The notes: a model not told the origin generated them from the letters alone. A stretch of 64,000 bases of DNA from Eledone cirrhosa (GCA_964016885.1 OZ024744.1:65382547-65446546); one strand, 5' to 3'. Shown: positions 10,978-22,320, counted from the stretch's first letter. Numbers and translations are program-made.

Positions 10978-11226
10978 CTAACCGGCTTGTTATATTTCTA
11001 ATGAAAGACACTGCATATAATTTTCAAATAATTTTTTTAATAAACAATTTGGAAGGATTTAGTAAAATAAGAAACTTATTATAAAGCAGGTGTTTGGTAT
11101 AGAATATAAGGTTCTTACATAAGATTATAGTGGTAAATTTTTAGATTGATATAAACAGTTTAAAATAAACTGTTTTATATCATGAATTATGGGTGGTTTC
11201 AAACAGGTTGGTATAAAAAGGTTTAA
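10978..11226 (+). mobile_element. TTAA MITE, family B
   Basis: The interior 'ggaaggatttagtaaaataa' and the right end 'ggttggtataaaaaggtttaa' match family B at 52425-52663. The left end is degraded. Confidence 0.5.
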
Positions 11227-11836
11227 GAAATAATTATCTTTCTTGTTCTTAGCACAAGATCAGTTTAATATCAGCGCTAAATATCATTCAGTAAAATTAA
11301 AGTTTTGCTGATTTGAAATTTTATTGATATATTTTCTAATTAAGGCCATCATTAACTGCCAAATTGTAAATAAAATCTTTATATGTATAAAAAGAAAGAT
11401 ATTTAATTATAAATCTTTACAATTTAGAATTTAGAATAAAAAAAAAAAAAGGGGGATTAGAAAAAAATACCAAAACATGCAAATGGTTATTAAATTATGA
11501 AAATGAATGTAAAACAAAAAAGATGTTAAAGATAATTTGTTGTGCGAAATAATAAAGTGGAAGCATGAGGAAGCTAGAGGAGAGAGAAAAAAGGCTGGAA
11601 TTTACATAAAAAATAAAATAAAATAAAATAAAATAAAATTAATAAAAAGGAGCATGCTGTCTAGAAATGAGAAAAAGAGAGGTGCAAAAGAAAACTTATA
11701 ATAGACGAAATAAAACTAAAGCTTGACTGAATAGCAGCAGAGCCCACCAATATAATAGTAATAATAAAGTATAATAAATTATAAAAACAAATTTTGCTTT
11801 TAAGATTTACTTGCAGCTGAGAGTAACTATGCTTAC
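11227..11836. other. Unannotated intron sequence
   Basis: A-rich, with a short (AAATA)n run at about 11612-11640. No feature recognised up to the CRIB-A exon. Confidence 0.35.
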
Positions 11837-11935
11837 AGATTGGCTACTGCAGGATTGGCTACCTGGTCGGGACGCATATGAGCAACATGGCTGAATGAAA
11901 AGGGTGCTGAAATGTCACGTGAACGTCGTTCGCTC
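11837..11935 (-). CDS. MRCK: MRCK exon carrying second, diverged CRIB motif (CRIB-A)
   Basis: 99 nt between 'attcaaccag' and a good 'gtaagc' donor, phase 2 at both ends, so it can be included or skipped without changing frame. It begins SERRSRDISAPFSFSHVAHM, against MERRSRIISLPINFSHIAHL in CRIB-B: a clear exon duplicate. All CRIB positions are kept except the final Gly, which is Arg (HMRPDQ). It would place two CRIB motifs in tandem about 33 residues apart. If the donor is not used, reading continues one codon to TAA, giving a truncated tail. The coding sense is clear; use of the exon in mRNA is inferred. Confidence 0.85.
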
Positions 11936-11956
11936 CTGGTTGAATTAAAGTTATTG

Positions 11957-11974
11957 ATAGAGAGAGAGGGATAG

Positions 11975-12016
<42 letters not shown>

Positions 12017-12024
12017 AAGAGAGG
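11957..12024 (-). repeat. (GA)n / (CT)n tract abutting CRIB-A acceptor
   Basis: About 68 nt of almost pure GA on the plus strand, hence CU in MRCK pre-mRNA, ending about 22 nt upstream of the CRIB-A 3' splice site. It doubles as an unusually long polypyrimidine tract. Confidence 0.9.
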
Positions 12025-12345
12025 GGGAGAAAAAATAAACAAAAGTATTATTTAGAAAGATGCATGTTAAACAAATGTCTTTATAGTGTCAATTCTGTTG
12101 GGCATTTTCATTAAACTCAGATGTAATAATATCTTGAAGGTGGAATTAGTTACAAAACAGCCATAGTTAAACAAAGTGGCACTTTAGGTTTCAGTTATCT
12201 CAATGATAATATTTTTTAAAATATAGTGGAAACTTAACAGATCAACTAGTGGAAAAGTTTCAAATGTACAAAAAAAAAAAGAAAAAACATTTAATGTAAA
12301 CATCAGTGAAATATTTCATTTTGTTTTATACTAAATGATATCATT

Positions 12346-12547
12346 TTAACCCTTTAGCATTTACATTACTCTGTATTTTTACAGTAAACACTATCTCACA
12401 TAATATCCAATCTACAAGATTTTGATATTATTTATTTTAAGAACAATATCTTAGCATCAGTATGAGCAGCCGATTATAGCTGGTTTGAACAGAGAAAAGC
12501 GAGATAATTCTAGCCAGATATGGCTAGTTTGAATGCTAAAGAGTTAA
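12346..12547 (+). mobile_element. TTAA MITE, family A, copy 3
   Basis: TTAACCCTTTAGCATTTACA at the left, GAATGCTAAAGAGTTAA at the right. The right terminus has one substitution in the GGG. Confidence 0.8.
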
Positions 12548-13065
12548 CGAATACCCCGCTTCCAACACCAAACCTGCTCTTTAAAATATTCAATAGAAGG
12601 CCAAATAGTTTAGCTCAATGAGCAAAAAAAAAAGAAACTATCACATTTATTCATTTAGTATACCTTTAATGGATTACGATTTTTTTTAAAATATTGTAAC
12701 AAGTTTAAAGAATATTAAGATAACAGTTAAAAATGTAAAAACAAAAAAGATTTTTCATGCCAAAGCAGACTGCATTTTTAAGACAACTTTAGTAAGCCTT
12801 TAAAGAGAGAAAAAACAAAGAAAGACTACAATGACAACACTTGATGCACAAACATGGATTATTTAAATTTAGTGCTTTTAATATTTTACTTCTGTAAAAA
12901 AAAAAAATGTTTAAATAACATAGAATGTCTTAATATATAACCCTAAAGAATAACGAAAAAAAAGAAAAAAATCCTCCAAGTACAAGATTTAAAATATAAA
13001 AATAAAAACCTAATGTGAAAATTTAGGTGTATGTGCAGAATTCTACTTATTTGTCTAAGTGCATG
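12548..13065. other. Unannotated A-rich intron sequence
   Basis: A-runs only; no exon or repeat recognised. Confidence 0.35.
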
Positions 13066-13069
13066 CAGC

Positions 13070-13295
13070 ACAGTAGCCAATGATAATAGTCACCTGGGCA
13101 AAACCAACCAGCAGATGACCCAGAGGTAGACCCTGAGCAAGATGGTTGGATAACATCCACAAGCTTGGTTGGTCTTGCTTGGGGATCCAGCCAGATTAAT
13201 TGATACCATTGCTGCTGACAGGACACACGGGAAGCAGTGTTTGAAGACTGCCCCCAGGACCCTCTCAGGATTAAGTGGGTGAAGAAGAAGAATTA
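13070..13295 (+). pseudogene. LINE remnant (type 2), C-terminal fragment
   Basis: 'gagcaagatggttggataac', 'atccacaagcttggttggtc' and 'gaccctctcaggattaagtg' correspond to the 'RWLDNIHEL' and 'LPP' C-terminal block of a non-LTR element preserved at 28288-28485. Confidence 0.55.
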
Positions 13296-13880
13296 TGTAC
13301 TGTGTGTGAAAACAATATATTTAAGTGCCATCCTTTGCATCACAGATAAAAGGCTTCACAATATAAACACCAACTTGAGGCACTAAACATAATGAGATTC
13401 AATCCAATACGTTTGTTTACTGATGCTACTAAAGACGATTTGTCATTCCATTTCCACAAACTAGTGAATATGATTTACTTCTAGTTTAGCACAAATATCT
13501 CAATATCTGTGGTCTTGACCATGGTGTGCAGCTCCAATACTGCAGTGCTCTACGCCTCAAGCCCATCCCTCTCCCCCTTCCCTATTCTTCTGTGACCCTA
13601 AAGCTCTTGCCTTTCTCTTTCTCTTCCATTTTCTGTATCTATCATCTGTGATCCTGCCTCTATTTTTGTACTCCTGAAGAAGAGCTAAAGCCCGACACAG
13701 ACAAATACGAGATTCTGTTAAAATAGCAGAAACGAATGGATACCTATATTGTGCAGATGGAATGGCAGGCTCTCTCTATAGAGATGTTTTCAACCAATAT
13801 GACACCATGGCACATGTACTCTGAATCATCCACATATTTGCCTGTTATGAGTTTTTGCAGCAAGTCAGAAAAGTGCCAGA
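13296..13880. other. Unassigned interspersed sequence
   Basis: 'ctcctgaagaagagctaaag' at about 13670 resembles a widespread invertebrate repeat end, but no family can be named and no gene is supported. Confidence 0.3.
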
Positions 13881-13980
13881 TCATCATCGTCATCACTATC
13901 ATCGTTTTTATGTCTGTTTTTCCACATTTACATAGGCTGGACAGGTCCCTTTTAGCATAGCATCTCTTCAAGATATTTAG
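13880..13980 (-). repeat. LINE 3'-tail fragment
   Basis: 'atcatcgtcatcactatcat' then 'gttttt...ccacatttacataggctggacagg', the reverse of the common LINE/SINE 3' end. Confidence 0.5.
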
Positions 13981-14900
13981 AAAAATTGAGTGCTTTAATG
14001 ATTGTGTATTCTTTTGTAGCAAAGTGCAATGCATGCCACACTAGTTTTAAAAAATTTTAATACTTTTTTGAGAGGGGTTAGAAATAGCTGTTATAGTATA
14101 ATCATTGCTAATGGTAATGAGATCAGCCAGCAAGTGACAGATACGAGGTTGAATTTTTGTCAGTTCTCTTCTCTTTAGTAGAGGCGATACATTATATATA
14201 TATATATCAAAGTGAACAAGATATCATTCAGGGTTACCTTAGCTCTTTACCTGTTATTACTACTCCAAGAACTACTAATCACAGAACTTTTAGGAAAATA
14301 CCCTCTGAAAAACCTAAGTATTTTATATATATATATATATATATATATGCCACTGTTCTTAGTGTAGTATAAAAAAAGCATATTGTTGGCAATTGCTATT
14401 GTTTTAATCATAAATGATACTTAAATGATGAAAGGAATGAGGAACCATATCATCTAAATATGCTAATGTAGACAGGATCTAACTATAGACCACACAACTG
14501 GTTCACAAAACAGTGTTGACTAATGCAAACAAAACATGCAACATACACAAATAATAAAACAGAATGAGCAAGTTGCACAGTAACATGCATTTTATTACAG
14601 CGCAGACTGAACATCTCACACTAAAAATGATGAAAACAGACAAAGATGGTGATGATGAAACAAGATGAAAATGAACACAGTGTATGATACAATAAGGACA
14701 AACATGACAATTATTAACAACAAACATTATTATAATTCTTAAGACAAAACAATATTCAAGAATAAAAAAAAAAAATTAAATAAAATCTATCTGACCAAAC
14801 AACAGTGACAAAGACAAACTAGGTTTTATCTAACTACAACAAGACTGCTCAACTCATCGGTTTTTGCAGCCAATGGACACGGTCATGCATCCATCTTGCA
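13981..14900. other. Unannotated intron sequence
   Basis: Contains (AT)n at 14189-14208 and 14322-14348. No exon recognised. Confidence 0.35.
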
Positions 14901-15237
14901 GTTATATTCTGCCGATCTCCACAGTTTCTCAAAGGGTGCTCTTTACCAAGTGTCTAAGGCAGCCAGTACATTCACTGTGAAAAAATTAGAGTGCTCAAAG
15001 CACGCTGTGCCAGCTCACATGTGAAAAGCATGCAGCCAGCTAAGTGACCACCATAATGTTTTAGTGGTTCGTTATATTCTGCCGATCTCCAGTTTCTCCG
15101 AGAGTGCTCTTTGCCAAAGTTTCTAAGGCAGTAAGTACATTCACTATGAAAACAGAGTGCTCAAAGCAAGCTGTATCGGCTTGCATATGAAAAGCATGCA
15201 GCCAATTAGGTGATCACCATAATGTTTTAGTGGATCA
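14901..15237. repeat. Direct tandem duplication, about 170-bp unit
   Basis: 14901-15070 and 15071-15237 both start 'gttatattctgccgatctcc', share 'aaaagcatgcagcca' and end 'ccataatgttttagtgg'. They differ by scattered substitutions and small indels, so the duplication is not recent. Function unknown; a unit with several short self-complementary stretches. Confidence 0.8.
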
Positions 15238-15379
15238 CATTGACTAGAGCACTCATTTGCGTGATGTTTATTTTACTGATATCTGCCAAATCATTCAATT
15301 GCATTTTTTTTTTTTTTTTACAACATTGGTTTTACATAAACACAGATACAAACATGCACATATATCTAACTATATATAT

Positions 15380-15610
15380 ATATTTATATAATTATTTTAC
15401 ATCCATTTTTGATGCTGGCATGGACTGGACAGCTCATCAAGGTCCAAGTTAGTTTTTATTCAGAGTTATTGTTCTAGAAAGGATGGCAACCACATTTCAC
15501 TCATACATTCTATTTGGGATATGGTTCCTATGACTGGATTCCCTTTCTTACACCAACCACTTTACAGACTGTATAAAGAATATTTTATCATAACACTAGC
15601 AGGTACTAAT
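15380..15610 (-). repeat. LINE/SINE 3'-tail fragment
   Basis: 'acatccatttttgatgctgg' with 'catggactggacagctcatc' and 'cttacaccaaccactttaca' are degraded forms of the shared tail in reverse. Confidence 0.45.
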
Positions 15611-15781
15611 CTATGTTGTCTCTGTCCATTGAAGGTAATATAACCAGAAGAGTGAATAGAAGGGAAAGCAATGTCAGAAGAACCAGACAGAGGGAGCAGA
15701 TGGAGTGAGACTAGAGAGGAAGGAATGGAAGATAGCTGATGATGGTAGGGTGTAATGGGAAGATAGACCGGCAAGGTAGGG

Positions 15782-18700
15782 AGGAATGGGGACGAATGGG
15801 AAGAGAGAAGGTGGTTGTAGGGAGGAATGGAAGAGAGAAGGTGGTTGTAGGGAGGAATGGAAGAGAGGTGGTGGTTGTAGGGAGGAATGGAAGAGAGAAG
15901 GTGGTTGTAGGGAGGAATGGAAGAGAGAAGGTGGTTGTAGGGAGGAATGGAAGAGAGAAGGTGGTTGTAGGGAGGAATGGAAGAGAGGTGGTGGTGGTAG
16001 GGAGGAATGGAAGAGAGGTGGTGGTGGTAGGGAGGAATGGAAGAGAGGTGGTGGTTGTAAGGAGGAATGGAAGAGAGAAGGTGGTTGTAGGGAGGAATGG
16101 AAGAGAGAAGGTGGTTGTAGGGAGGAATGGAAGAGAGAAGGTGGTTGTAGGGAGGAATGGAAGAGAGAAGGTGGTTGTAGGGAGGAATGGAAGAGAGGTG
16201 GTGGTGGTAGGGAGGAATGGAAGAGAGGTGGTGGTGGTAGGGAGGAATGGAAGAGAGGTGGTGGTGGTAGGGAGGAATGGAAGAGAGGTGGTGGTGGTAG
16301 GGAGGAATGGAAGAGAGAAGGTGGTTGTAGGGAGGAATGGAAGAGAGGTGGTGGTTGTAGGGAGGAATGGAAGAGAGGTGGTGGTTGTAGGGAGGAATGG
16401 AAGAGAGGTGGTGGTAAGGAGGAATGGAAGAGAGAAGGTGGTTGTAAGGAGGAATGGAAGAGAGAAGGTGGTTGTAGGGAGGAATGGAAGAGAGAAGGTG
16501 GTTGTAGGGAGGAATGGAAGAGAGGTGGTTGTAGGGAGGAATGGAAGAGAGGTGGTGGTGGTAGGGAGGAATGGAAGAGAGAAGGTGGTTGTAGGGAGGA
16601 ATGGAAGAGAGAAGGTGGTTGTAGGGAGGAATGGAAGAGAGAAGGTGGTTGTAGGGAGGAATGGAAGAGAGAAGGTGGTGGTAGGGAGGAATGGAAGAGA
16701 GAAGGTGGTGGTAGGGAGGAATGGAAGAGAGAAGGTGGTGGTAGGGAGGAATGGAAGAGAGAAGGTGGTTGTAGGGAGGAATGGAAGAGAGGTGGTGGTT
16801 GTAGGGAGGAATGGAAGAGAGAAGGTGGTTGTAGGGAGGAATGGAAGAGAGGTGGTGGTGGTAAGGAGGAATGGAAGAGAGGTGGTGATTGTAGGGAGGA
16901 ATGGAAGAGAGGTGGTGGTAAGGAGGAATGGAAGAGAGAAGGTGGTTGTAGGGAGGAATGGAAGAGAGAAGGTGGTGGTAAGGAGGAATGGAAGGGAGAA
17001 GGTGGTTGTAGGGAGGAATGGAAGAGAGAAGGTGGTGGTAAGGAGGAATGAAAGAGAGGTGGTGATTGTAGGGAGGAATGGAAGAGAGAAGGTGGTGGTA
17101 GGGAGGAATGGAAGAGAGGTGGTGGTGGTAGGGAGGAATGGAAGAGAGAAGGTGGTGGTAAGGAGGAATGGAAGAGAGGTGGTGATTGTAGGGAGGAATG
17201 GAAGAGAGGTGGTGGTAAGGAGGAATGGAAGAGAGAAGGTGGTTGTAGGGAGGAATGGAAGAGAGGTGGTGGTTGTAGGGAGGAATGGAAGAGAGAAGGT
17301 GGTTGTAGGGAGGAATGGAAGAGAGGTGGTGATTGTAGGGAGGAATGGAAGAGAGAAGGTGGTTGTAGGGAGGAATGGAAGAGAGAAGGTGGTTGTAGGG
17401 AGGAATGGAAGAGAGAAGGTGGTTGTAGGGAGGAATGGAAGAGAGGTGGTGGTTGTAGGGAGGAATGGAAGAGAGAAGGTGGTTGTAGGGAGGAATGGAA
17501 GAGAGGTGGTGGTGGTAGGGAGGAATGGAAGAGAGGTGGTGGTTGTAGGGAGGAATGGAAGAGAGAAGGTGGTTGTAGGGAGGAATGGAAGAGAGGTGGT
17601 GGTTGTAGGGAGGAATGGAAGAGAGGTGGTGATTGTAGGGAGGAATGGAAGAGAGAAGGTGGTTGTAGGGAGGAATGGAAGAGAGGTGGTGGTTGTAGGG
17701 AGGAATGGAAGAGAGGTGGTGGTAAGGAGGAATGGAAGAGAGAAGGTGGTTGTAGGGAGGAATGGAAGAGAGGTGGTGGTGGTAGGGAGGAATGGAAGAG
17801 AGGTGGTGGTTGTAGGGAGGAATGGAAGAGAGAAGGTGGTTGTAGGGAGGAATGGAAGAGAGGTGGTGGTTGTAGGGAGGAATGGAAGAGAGGTGGTGAT
17901 TGTAGGGAGGAATGGAAGAGAGAAGGTGGTTGTAGGGAGGAATGGAAGAGAGGTGGTGGTGGTAGGGAGGAATGGAAGAGAGGTGGTGGTTGTAGGGAGG
18001 AATGGAAGAGAGGTGGTGGTTGTAGGGAGGAATGGAAGAGAGGTGGTGGTTGTAGGGAGGAATGGAAGAGAGAAGGTGGTTGTAGGGAGGAATGGAAGAG
18101 AGGTGGTGGTTGTAGGGAGGAATGGAAGAGAGAAGGTGGTTGTAGGGAGGAATGGAAGAGAGAAGGTGGTTGTAGGGAGGAATGGAAGAGAGAAGGTGGT
18201 TGTAGGGAGGAATGGAAGAGAGGTGGTGGTTGTAGGGAGGAATGGAAGAGAGAAGGTGGTTGTAGGGAGGAATGGAAGAGAGGTGGTGGTGGTAGGGAGG
18301 AATGGAAGAGAGGTGGTGGTTGTAGGGAGGAATGGAAGAGAGAAGGTGGTTGTAGGGAGGAATGGAAGAGAGGTGGTGGTTGTAGGGAGGAATGGAAGAG
18401 AGAAGGTGGTTGTAGGGAGGAATGGAAGAGAGAAGGTGGTTGTAGGGAGGAATGGAAGAGAGAAGGTGGTTGTAGGGAGGAATGGAAGAGAGGTGGTGGT
18501 TGTAGGGAGGAATGGAAGAGAGGTGGTGGTGGTAGGGAGGAATGGAAGAGAGGTGGTGGTTGTAGGGAGGAATGGAAGAGAGGTGGTGGTGGTAGGGAGG
18601 AATGGAAGAGAGGTGGTGGTTGTAGGGAGGAATGGAAGAGAGAAGGTGGTTGTAGGGAGGAATGGAAGAGAGGTGGTGGTTGTAGGGAGGAATGGAAGAG

Positions 18701-21700
18701 AGGTGGTGGTTGTAGGGAGGAATGGAAGAGAGAAGGTGGTTGTAGGGAGGAATGGAAGAGAGGTGGTGGTTGTAGGGAGGAATGGAAGAGAGGTGGTGGT
18801 AAGGAGGAATGGAAGAGAGAAGGTGGTTGTAAGGAGGAATGGAAGAGAGAAGGTGGTTGTAGGGAGGAATGGAAGAGAGAAGGTGGTGGTAGGGAGGAAT
18901 GGAAGAGAGGTGGTGGTGGTAGGGAGGAATGGAAGAGAGGTGGTGGTGGTAGGGAGGAATGGAAGAGAGGTGGTGGTTGTAGGGAGGAATGGAAGAGAGG
19001 TGGTGGTGGTAGGGAGGAATGGAAGAGAGGTGGTGGTTGTAGGGAGGAATGGAAGAGAGAAGGTGGTTGTAGGGAGGAATGGAAGAGAGGTGGTGGTTGT
19101 AGGGAGGAATGGAAGAGAGGTGGTGGTTGTAGGGAGGAATGGAAGAGAGAAGGTGGTTGTAGGGAGGAATGGAAGAGAGAAGGTGGTTGTAGGGAGGAAT
19201 GGAAGAGAGAAGGTGGTTGTAGGGAGGAATGGAAGAGAGGTGGTGGTTGTAGGGAGGAATGGAAGAGAGGTGGTGGTGGTAGGGAGGAATGGAAGAGAGG
19301 TGGTGGTTGTAGGGAGGAATGGAAGAGAGGTGGTGGTGGTAGGGAGGAATGGAAGAGAGGTGGTGGTTGTAGGGAGGAATGGAAGAGAGAAGGTGGTTGT
19401 AGGGAGGAATGGAAGAGAGGTGGTGGTGGTAGGGAGGAATGGAAGAGAGAAGGTGGTTGTAGGGAGGAATGGAAGAGAGAAGGTGGTTGTAGGGAGGAAT
19501 GGAAGAGAGGTGGTGGTTGTAGGGAGGAATGGAAGAGAGGTGGTGGTTGTAGGGAGGAATGGAAGAGAGGTGGTGGTGGTAGGGAGGAATGGAAGAGAGA
19601 AGGTGGTTGTAGGGAGGAATGGAAGAGAGAAGGTGGTGGTAGGGAGGAATGGAAGAGAGGTGGTGGTTGTAGGGAGGAATGGAAGAGAGGTGGTGGTTGT
19701 AGGGAGGAATGGAAGAGAGGTGGTGGTGGTAGGGAGGAATGGAAGAGAGGTGGTGGTTGTAGGGAGGAATGGAAGAGAGGTGGTGGTGGTAGGGAGGAAT
19801 GGAAGAGAGGTGGTGGTTGTAGGGAGGAATGGAAGAGAGAAGGTGGTTGTAGGGAGGAATGGAAGAGAGGTGGTGGTGGTAGGGAGGAATGGAAGAGAGA
19901 AGGTGGTTGTAGGGAGGAATGGAAGAGAGAAGGTGGTTGTAGGGAGGAATGGAAGAGAGGTGGTGGTTGTAGGGAGGAATGGAAGAGAGGTGGTGGTTGT
20001 AGGGAGGAATGGAAGAGAGGTGGTGGTGGTAGGGAGGAATGGAAGAGAGAAGGTGGTTGTAGGGAGGAATGGAAGAGAGAAGGTGGTGGTAGGGAGGAAT
20101 GGAAGAGAGGTGGTGGTTGTAGGGAGGAATGGAAGAGAGGTGGTGGTTGTAGGGAGGAATGGAAGAGAGGTGGTGGTGGTAGGGAGGAATGGAAGAGAGG
20201 TGGTGGTTGTAGGGAGGAATGGAAGAGAGGTGGTGGTGGTAGGGAGGAATGGAAGAGAGGTGGTGGTGGTAGGGAGGAATGGAAGAGAGAAGGTGGTTGT
20301 AGGGAGGAATGGAAGAGAGAAGGTGGTTGTAGGGAGGAATGGAAGAGAGGTGGTGGTAAGGAGGAATGGAAGAGAGGTGGTGGTTGTAGGGAGGAATGGA
20401 AGAGAGGTGGTGGTTGTAGGGAGGAATGGAAGAGAGAAGGTGGTTGTAGGGAGGAATGGAAGAGAGGTGGTGGTTGTAGGGAGGAATGGAAGAGAGGTGG
20501 TGGTTGTAGGGAGGAATGGAAGAGAGGTGGTGGTGGTAGGGAGGAATGGAAGAGAGGTGGTGGTTGTAGGGAGGAATGGAAGAGAGGTGGTGGTGGTAGG
20601 GAGGAATGGAAGAGAGGTGGTGGTTGTAGGGAGGAATGGAAGAGAGGTGGTGGTGGTAGGGAGGAATGGAAGAGAGAAGGTGGTTGTAGGGAGGAATGGA
20701 AGAGAGAAGGTGGTTGTAGGGAGGAATGGAAGAGAGACAGTGATGGTTGTAGGGAGGAATGGAAGAGAGACAGTGATGGTTGTAGGGAGGAATGGAAGAG
20801 AGGTGGTGGTTGTAGGGAGGAATGGAAGAGAGAAGGTGGTTGTAGGGAGGAATGGAAGAGAGGTGGTGGTGGTAGGGAGGAATGGAAGAGAGGTGGTGGT
20901 GGTAGGGAGGAATGGAAGAGAGAAGGTGGTTGTAGGGAGGAATGGAACAGAGGTGGTGGTTGTAGGGAGGAATGGAAGAGAGGTGGTGGTTGTAGGGAGG
21001 AATGGAAGAGAGAAGGTGGTTGTAGGGAGGAATGGAAGAGAGGTGGTGGTGGTAGGGAGGAATGGAAGAGAGGTGGTGGTTGTAGGGAGGAATGGAAGAG
21101 AGGTGGTGGTTGTAGGGAGGAATGGAAGAGAGAAGGTGGTTGTAGGGAGGAATGGAAGAGAGAAGGTGGTTGTAGGGAGGAATGGAAGAGAGACAGTGAT
21201 GGTTGTAGGGAGGAATGGAAGAGAGACAGTGGTGGTTTTAGGGAGGAATGGAAGAGAGACAGTGATGGTTGTAGGGAGGAATGGAAGAGAGACAGTGGTG
21301 GTTGTAGGGAGGAATGGAAGAGAGGTGGTGGTTGTAGGGAGGAATGGAAGAGAGGTGGTGGTTGTAGGGAGGAATGGAAGAGAGAAGGTGGTTGTAGGGA
21401 GGAATGGAAGAGAGGTGGTGGTTGTAGGGAGGAATGGAAGAGAGGTGGTGGTTGTAGGGAGGAATGGAAGAGAGAAGGTGGTTGTAGGGAGGAATGGAAG
21501 AGAGGTGGTGGTTGTAGGGAGGAATGGAAGAGAGGTGGTGGTTGTAGGGAGGAATGGAAGAGAGAAGGTGGTTGTAGGGAGGAATGGAAGAGAGAAGGTG
21601 GTTGTAGGGAGGAATGGAAGAGAGGTGGTGGTTGTAGGGAGGAATGGAAGAGAGGTGGTGGTTGTAGGGAGGAATGGAAGAGAGACAGTGATGGTTGTAG

Positions 21701-21880
21701 GGAGGAATGGAAGAGAGGTGGTGGTTGTAGGGAGGAATGGAAGAGAGACAGTGATGGTTGTAGGGAGGAATGGAAGAGAGGTGGTGGTTGTAGGGAGGAA
21801 TGGAAGAGAGACAGTGGTGGTTGTAGGGAGGAATGGAAGAGAGACAGTGATGGTTGTAGGGAGGAATGGAAGAGAGACAG
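15782..21880. repeat. Giant 30-bp purine-rich minisatellite, about 200 units
   Basis: The unit is GGAGGAATGGAAGAGAG followed by AA or GT, then GGTGGT and TGTAG or GGTAG. Most units are 30 bp; some are 27 bp ('ggtggtaagg') and some 33 bp ('agacagtgatgg', mainly after 20728). All lengths are multiples of three and no unit carries a stop in the relevant frames, so both strands stay open for more than 2000 codons: VVVGRNGREK repeats on plus, LFHSSLQPP repeats on minus. Higher-order repeats exist: 19411-19860 is followed by a copy with 14 of 15 units of the same subtype. It sits in the MRCK intron between the CNH/linker exon and CRIB-A; the pre-mRNA would be pyrimidine-rich here. I regard the open frames as non-coding. 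Confidence 0.97.
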
Positions 21881-22320
21881 TAATGATAACAAGTTTGCTA
21901 ATAAGAAAGCAGATGATGAATAGTAATAGAGATGAATGATGGTAAAATAGAGTAACTAATGACCTGGAGTACAGGGTGTTTCAGCTGAGAGCACAGAAAA
22001 TGTGAGGGTAGGGTGTATCAAATACAAGATCTGATGCAATCCCTCATACATAGCTGTTGTGATGGTGGGAAAGAAGTAGAATGATAAGGTAGATGTGGTT
22101 CGAATACAGACAGGTTCAATGCAACCCTTGCTGCATGACTGGCATTGTACAGTAAATGTGTGTGTGTGAAAGATCCAATGCCATCTTGAGTACTGTACAG
22201 TGAAAAGGAGGGTGACTGCTAAGAGGGTATCATAGGGGTGGAGGACAGTGATTGAGAAACTGAATAGGGTCATAGGCAAGAGACTTAACTGTAGATATAT
22301 ACCTCCTAGCCACTATCACT
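21881..22320. other. Unannotated flank of the minisatellite
   Basis: Unique-looking sequence with a short (GT)n at about 22158-22168. No gene or repeat recognised. Confidence 0.35.

Noticed and set aside
13736..13960. Plus-strand 74-codon frame as a gene
   Set aside because: No family resemblance, and its 3' half is a reverse LINE tail.
14901..15237. Dimeric hammerhead ribozyme or retrozyme
   Set aside because: No CTGATGA-type core or GAAA motif in the required order on either strand.
15674..21939. Open frames of 2072 (minus) and 2066 (plus) codons read as repeat proteins
   Set aside because: They result from a repeat whose unit lengths are multiples of three and lack stops; the array lies in an MRCK intron, and both frames use only unit-derived peptides.
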